From positions 13,121,814 through 13,185,813 of the forward strand of contig CP136063.1 in assembly GCA_032622095.1 (NCBI GenBank): a DNA stretch of 64,000 bases, given 5' to 3'. Below the pieces are notes generated by a model that searched no databases, was not told the origin of the DNA, and saw only the letters and a program-made list of their open reading frames with translations. How positions within the stretch are numbered: position 1 is the stretch's first letter; each line of letters begins with the position of its first letter. Source of the DNA: Siphonodentalium dalli (taxonomy: Eukaryota > Mollusca > Scaphopoda > Gadilida > Siphonodentaliidae). Below are positions 58,711 through 64,000 of this stretch, one piece after another. Position numbers and translations under genes: made by a program.

Positions 58711-59863
58711 ATTTATACCATGACTCCCTATTGTACTGTGTACAAACATGCTATATAATATATTTGTGCTGTACACCCTACTGTGTGTGAACAGGAGTCC
58801 GACCGTGGGTAACACGTTTCTACTGTGGGTAACACGTTTGAATGGCATTTCAATGGTTAAAGTTTATACCCACAGTAGAACTACATCCGAGTTGACCTTT
58901 CGTTAACCTTCCGTGACCTCGATCAAAATGACTCTATTTTTAAAATGTAGCGCCTCGCGATGAAAACAATTTGATACTTTCGATTCAATTGAATATTATA
59001 CTCACTAATGCGATAAAAACGAACAGTTAATTCCGTGGAAATCACATCCAGATCAACAAATTGAACATATATTTCAAGAAATAGACGTAAAAAACTCGAA
59101 CAACAAACGGTGGATTTCAAAAATGACTTTCGTCGTTTCCTGTTCACTGTACGGCGGAGACAAAAAAGTTCCCGCAATGTGTTATATTTATATTCATTAA
59201 ATTCGTATTCCCATATATATATTCATGTTGTTTATTTATGGCGGTTTCATTACAGTTTATTGTGAATTGGCTACAATGATACCATATTCGTACAATTGAA
59301 TGTTGACCTAATTCAATGTATCAATACGGCTGATCAGCTGTGATAGTGTACGTAGATGTATGACCAAGTGTGGGGAACACAACGGGGATGATTGTGAATG
59401 GTGCGAGAGAATCATCTTAATTTAAGTGGGTTTATTTCGATTTCATAGCATTTTTTGCTCCTGTATCGGTCATGGTATAAACAAAATACACACGTAGTGT
59501 TTCTGAATACCAAATTTACACCACGAGTGGGATTGATGATTTACCACACGAGCTTTAGCTCATTAGTGAGTATAATATTCAATTGAATCGAAAGTATCAA
59601 ATTGTTTTCATCGCGGGGGGGGGCTACATTTTAAAAATAGAGTCATTTTGATCGAGGTCACGGAAGGTTAATGAAAGGTCAACTCGGATGTAGTTCTACT
59701 ATGGGTATAAACTTTAACCATTGAAATGCCATTCAAACGTGTTACCCACAGTAGAAACGTGTTACCCACGGTCGGACTCCTGTTCACACACAGTAGGGTG
59801 TACAGCACAAATTTATTATATAGCATGTTTGTACACAGTACAATAGGGAGTCATGGTATAAAT
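58711..59863. mobile_element. Foldback element with 300-bp inverted arms
   Basis: The left arm (58711-59010, starting ATTTATACCATGACTCCC) is the near-perfect complement of the right arm (59561-59863, ending GGGAGTCATGGTATAAAT). Between them lie about 380 bp of unique DNA, and then a 165-bp block (59391-59555) that is the complement of 58541-58702 outside the element. The element separates two zinc-finger fragments. The 84-codon frame at 58923-59177 shows no transposase motif. Confidence 0.85.
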
Positions 59864-59869
59864 GTGAAT

Positions 59870-60262
59870 CAGTTAATCATTTAATCGATCGAATTCACTG
59901 TTGAGCCATAAGCAAAATTGTATGCACACCGGAGATAAGCATTAACATTGTGATAAAATCGAGAAATCATTTAATCGATAGAGTTCATTGGTGAGCCATA
60001 AGAGAATCCACACTGTAGATAACCCTAATGGTTGTGTCATATGCGGGGAATCATTTAAGCGATCGAGCCACTTGGTGACACATAAGATAATCCACACCGG
60101 AGATAAACCTTACCGTTGTAATATATGCGAAGAATCATTTAATCAAACGAGTACCTTGGTGAACCACAAGAGAATCCACACTGTAGATAGACCTTACCGT
60201 TGTGATATATGCGGGAAATCATTTAATCAATCGACTTGGTGAAACATAAGAGAATCCACCCG
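59870..60262 (+). pseudogene. C2H2 zinc-finger pseudogene fragment 2
   Basis: Decayed fingers at the 5' side (a stop in place of the linker near 59940) are followed by readable ones at 59988-60242: GCVICGESFKRSSHLVTH and RCNICEESFNQTSTLVNH, then RCDICGKSFNQS broken by a 4-bp deletion (CGACTTGG for CGAGCACCTTGG) near 60234. Linkers have changed to HTVDNP/HTVDRP. It is clearly from the same family as the gene at 55264. Confidence 0.87.
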
Positions 60263-60984
60263 TTACCCGCGTCGTTAATGATTAAAAAATTAAATAATGT
60301 CAGCCGCAAAGGTCAATTGAATTTCATGCTACCTATGCCTTTATCGATATCTTGCATATTTATGTTACTATAATGATTGTATGCTGAATGTTTATGGATA
60401 CTTGTCATGTTGTATAATTATGTAAAATATGATAACAATTCAATGTGTTGTGTGTAAATGTTGAGACGACAGTCTCTATTATTGTTATATATTTTGATAT
60501 CTTCGGAAACGGAGGAAATAAAGATATATATATTATTCCTCGGGTATATCCCACCAAATCTAGATGAATATGTTGAGGACACAGTCGCATTTTGTCGTTT
60601 CTTCATCTCCCCAACATCGAAGTTATGGAAAATATGGATACACTAACTACTTGAAATTTTGAGACGTAATTCATAGCAGATGATTGTTAGCAGTGTAATT
60701 TATACTTAAGCTTAGATTCCGCACCCATAATTTCGGGTCAATTTTAATATGACATGTCCATACGTGTGTGGACTATTATGTCTCATATTATATTCTCATA
60801 TTAAGAACATGGTATCAATATGAGTGTTCGTTTATACGAGAATGTTTATATTAACTATTAACTTTGTCTATTGAGTTCTTATTGATATTTGTCTGCGTGG
60901 ATTTAGGTGACATTTTGAACATCAACATGGGTCTGCCTGTGTATCAGATGTGTAAATGTTAAAAATATTCCATTGATTTCGCTA
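60263..60984. other. Non-coding stretch
   Basis: Short frames only. AT-rich; no gene recognised. Confidence 0.4.
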
Positions 60985-61950
60985 ACAGTATCACCATCAT
61001 CTTCATCATCACCATTATCATCACCACCATCATGATCATCATCATTATCACCATTATCATCAGCGTCGTCACCATCATCATCATCATCATCGTCACCATC
61101 ATCATAATCATCCTCATAATCATCATCGTCGTCATCATCGTACTCCTCATCATTATCATCATCATCTTCATCATCATCACCATCATCGTCATTATCACCA
61201 TCATCAGTATCACCATCATCATCATCATCATCATTATCACCATTATCATCATTATTACTATCATCTTCATCATCATTATCACCATCATTATCATCAGCAT
61301 CGTCACCATCATCATTATCATCATTATCATCAGCATCGTCACCATCACCATCATCATCCTCATAATCATCTTCATCATCACCATCGTCATCATCGTCGTC
61401 ATCGTCCTCCTCATCATTATCATCATCATCATCATCAACATCATCCTCATCATCAACATCATCATCATTGTCACCATCATCACCATCACCATCACCATTG
61501 TATCAGCATCGTCCATCATCATCACCATCATCATTGTATCATCATCGTCACCATCATCATGGTCATCATGATCATCTTCATAATCATCTTCATCATCACC
61601 ATCGTCATCATCGTCGTCATCGTCATCGTTCTCATCATTAGCATCATCATCAACATCATCCTCATCATCAACATCATCATCATTGTCACCATCATCACCA
61701 TCATCATCACCATTGTATCAGCATCGTCACCATCATCATGGTCATCATGATCATCTTCATCATCACCATCGTCGTCATCGTCCTCTTCATTGTCACCATC
61801 ATCATCACCATCATCATTGTCACCATCATCATCACCATCATCACCATCATCACCAGCATGATCATCATCACCACCATCATCAGCACCGTCACCATCATCA
61901 TCATCGTCGTCGCCATCGTCACCATCGTCGTCATCGTCCTCTTCATCATT
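60985..61950 (+). repeat. (TCA/TCG/CCA)n microsatellite, nearly 1 kb
   Basis: A long, interrupted trinucleotide tract with internal larger duplications (for example CATCATGGTCATCATGATCA at about 61555 and 61735). Because the period is three, all six frames are open for long distances, giving Ile-rich, Met-rich, His-rich and Asp-rich translations. Confidence 0.95.
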
Positions 61951-62861
61951 ATATATATATATCTTTATTATCCTCCATATATGGAGATTCATATATAAAT
62001 GTTTATATTATGAGAAGAAACACAATTGGTACATAACACAGTGTATAAGAAATTTAAGATTACAAACATATCTACAACACATATCTCAATATGTATGATG
62101 AACCAATTACACATGCACATATACACACATTCATGCACTACATAAAGTAGACATTCCATTCTACAGCCATATCGTACTTACAGACAGAGAAATAGCATAC
62201 TCCGAGACGACCAAGCCGGAGTTGGACCCAAATCAGGGATCTCTCTCTCTGGAAGACCCACAAACGCCAATGCCTTTGTGCAGTCTTATCGACTCGGAGC
62301 CGACCATTTCCCCAGCACCACTCATGTAGATATACACAGCCATACCGTACTTACAGACACACAGACGACAGTCAGACAAGTAGGCATACGAGACAAACAA
62401 TCAAGTGGCAGACATACATACAGACAAATTTACTTACTGTTAAAACAATACACAGATACATGTTATATGAACAATTACGAATATGCTTATAACTGCATGT
62501 TATGGTCGAGTTTATATGAAGGTTTGTGAGATCTAGTCAGGACTTGGCGTCAGTCGATCAACATATACTCTCCAGAGGAATGCAGCTTTGTTGACGAAAA
62601 AGTCTATTAGTTATTTTCTTCTTCGGTAGTACAGTATATGTTTTCATGTATACCTGTTAGTAGAACGCGCGTTTTGGATTCTCCGTCAAGTTTGTCATAC
62701 TGCATATAAATGTCTACATGAAATATGTTCAGCAACTCAAATTCAAAATTATTTCGATCATCACAAATGGAAGAACATTCGATTAAGGCATGTTTGACAA
62801 TATCTCTATACTTGTTGTCACATAAAACGCAAGTTTACTCATTTGTTTCGAGGATACAAAT
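61951..62861. other. Non-coding stretch
   Basis: No gene recognised. A word near 62682 (GTCAAGTTTGTCATACTG) weakly resembles the zinc-finger leader block at 54975/58043, possibly a relic. Confidence 0.35.
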
Positions 62862-63095
62862 AAGACGTGCTGTTGCGCCAGCTTTTGAAGTAATTACCAC
62901 TTTTGAAGTAGGTCTCCACTTTTGAAGTAAAAAACGCCAGCTTTTGAAGTAACTCACCACTTTTGTAATAAAATCGCCAGCTTTTGTAGTAAAGTGAGGT
63001 CTCCGCTTTTGAAGTAAAAAACGCCAGCTTTTGTAGTAAAAAAACTAGGTCTCCACTTTTGAAGTAACAAAATTACAGCTTTTGAAGTAAACTGA
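62862..63095 (+). repeat. CTTTTGAAGTAA minisatellite
   Basis: GCCAGCTTTTGAAGTA and CCACTTTTGAAGTA words alternate about every 20-35 bp, roughly ten copies, with spacer AAAAAACGCC or GGTCTC. No coding content. Confidence 0.85.
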
Positions 63096-63167
63096 CTCAA
63101 TGAATTTTGACGGGCGCTGAACTATTTTCATGACAAAGTCAACCCGATAATCAATAGTGGCTATCGC

Positions 63168-64000
63168 CCATACGAGTGTGACGTGGTTTGAATAGCTTTC
63201 AGTCATACCAACACAAGAGAAATCACACAGTCAATCGCCCATACACGTGTGACGTGTACCAAAAGGCACTTAGTGAGTCCGGTTCCGTGACAAAAGATTC
63301 CACACAGGTGATCGACCATACGAGTGTGACGTGGTTTGAATAGCCTCCAATCGTACCAACACAAGATAAATCACATAGTCAATCGCCCATACACGTGTGA
63401 CTTGTACCAAAAGGCACTTAGTGAGTCCGGTTCCGTGACAAAAGATTCCACACAGGTGATCGACCATACGAGTGTGACGTGGTTTGAATAGCCTCCAATC
63501 ACACCAACACAAAAGAAATCACATAGTCAATCGCCCATACACGTGTGACTTGTACCAAAAGGCACTTAGTGAGTCCGGTTCCGTGACAAACGATTCCACA
63601 CAGGTGATCGACCATACGAGTGTGACGTGGTTTGAATAGCTTTGAGTCATACCAACACAAGATAAATTATACAGTCAATCGCCCATACACGTGTGATGTG
63701 TACCAAAAGGCACATAGTGAGTCCGGTTGCGTGACAAAAGATTACACACCGGTAATCGACCATACGAGTGTGACGTGGTTTGAATAGCTTTCAGTTATAC
63801 CAACACAAGAGAAATCACACAGTCAATCGCCCATACACGTGTGACGTGTACCAAAAGGCACTTAGTGAGTCCGGTTCCGTGACAAAAGATTCCACACAGG
63901 TGATCGACCATACGAGTGTGACGTGGTTTGAATAGCCTCCAATCGTACCAACACAAGATAAATCACATAGTCAATCGCCCATACACGTGTGACTTGTACC
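63168..64000 (+). repeat. 148-bp satellite derived from two C2H2 zinc fingers
   Basis: CCATACGAGTGTGACGTGG recurs at 63168, 63316, 63464, 63612, 63760 and 63908, an exact 148-bp period running off the window. Read in shifting frames, each unit encodes two decayed fingers: KRFHTGDRPYECDV then AFS, and HKRNHTVNRPYTCDVYQKAL then SESGSVT. TGT-GGA of the first finger has become GTT-TGA (stop), the second Cys of the next is Tyr, and about 20 bp of the expected 168 (2 x 84) are missing, so each unit shifts frame. It cannot encode a working protein. Confidence 0.85.

Noticed and set aside
61531-61992. Asp-rich 153-residue ORF, resembling acidic shell-matrix proteins
   Set aside because: It is the complement of a trinucleotide microsatellite; all six frames are open there for the same reason, and there is no signal peptide or non-repetitive domain.
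1-64000. tRNA, rRNA or snRNA genes
   Set aside because: I looked for tRNA arms with TTCRA loops, 5S and spliceosomal RNA landmarks and saw none convincing; a covariance-model scan would be needed to be sure.

Overview
This is eukaryotic DNA: it is AT-rich and gene-poor, with nested transposon relics, satellites, microsatellites and GT-AG style splice signals. There are no bacterial-type operons. The C2H2 zinc-finger cluster, CR1/jockey-like LINE debris, many short foldback elements and frequent TACATGTAC-type palindromes suggest a marine invertebrate, probably lophotrochozoan (mollusc or brachiopod). The lineage is inferred from sequence style, not proven.

Layout. 1-12.8 kb is mostly non-coding, with two copies of a TTAA-flanked MITE (family A), another MITE, small repeats and one possible two-exon minus-strand gene. 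12.8-17.3 kb holds candidate short exons, a gag-type zinc-knuckle fragment and a 1.1 kb piggyBac-like non-autonomous element. 17.5-24.3 kb is repeat-rich; its main feature is a nearly perfect 1,410-bp tandem duplication that has copied part of an exon resembling a death-fold (CARD-like) domain. 26.4-31.4 kb is one family-A MITE split by a 4.4 kb insertion full of 130-bp and 122-bp satellites. 32.4-36.2 kb contains a gag-like ORF and a frameshifted non-LTR reverse transcriptase. 37-44.5 kb is a succession of unrelated tandem arrays, ending with a 93-bp satellite. 44.6-45.2 kb has a pair of phase-compatible candidate exons. 46-51.9 kb holds several small DNA transposons with recognisable target-site duplications.

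The only convincing intact protein gene is the single-exon 15-finger C2H2 protein at 55.3-56.6 kb. Downstream are two broken zinc-finger relics, separated by a complex foldback element. At the right edge (63.17-64.0 kb) is a 148-bp tandem satellite whose monomer is itself two decayed zinc fingers. The zinc-finger region is therefore present in three states: working gene, pseudogene fragments and satellite. This is the most interesting signal in the window.

All family assignments come from reading motifs by eye; no database search was possible. Candidate exons rest on splice motifs and reading phase only.
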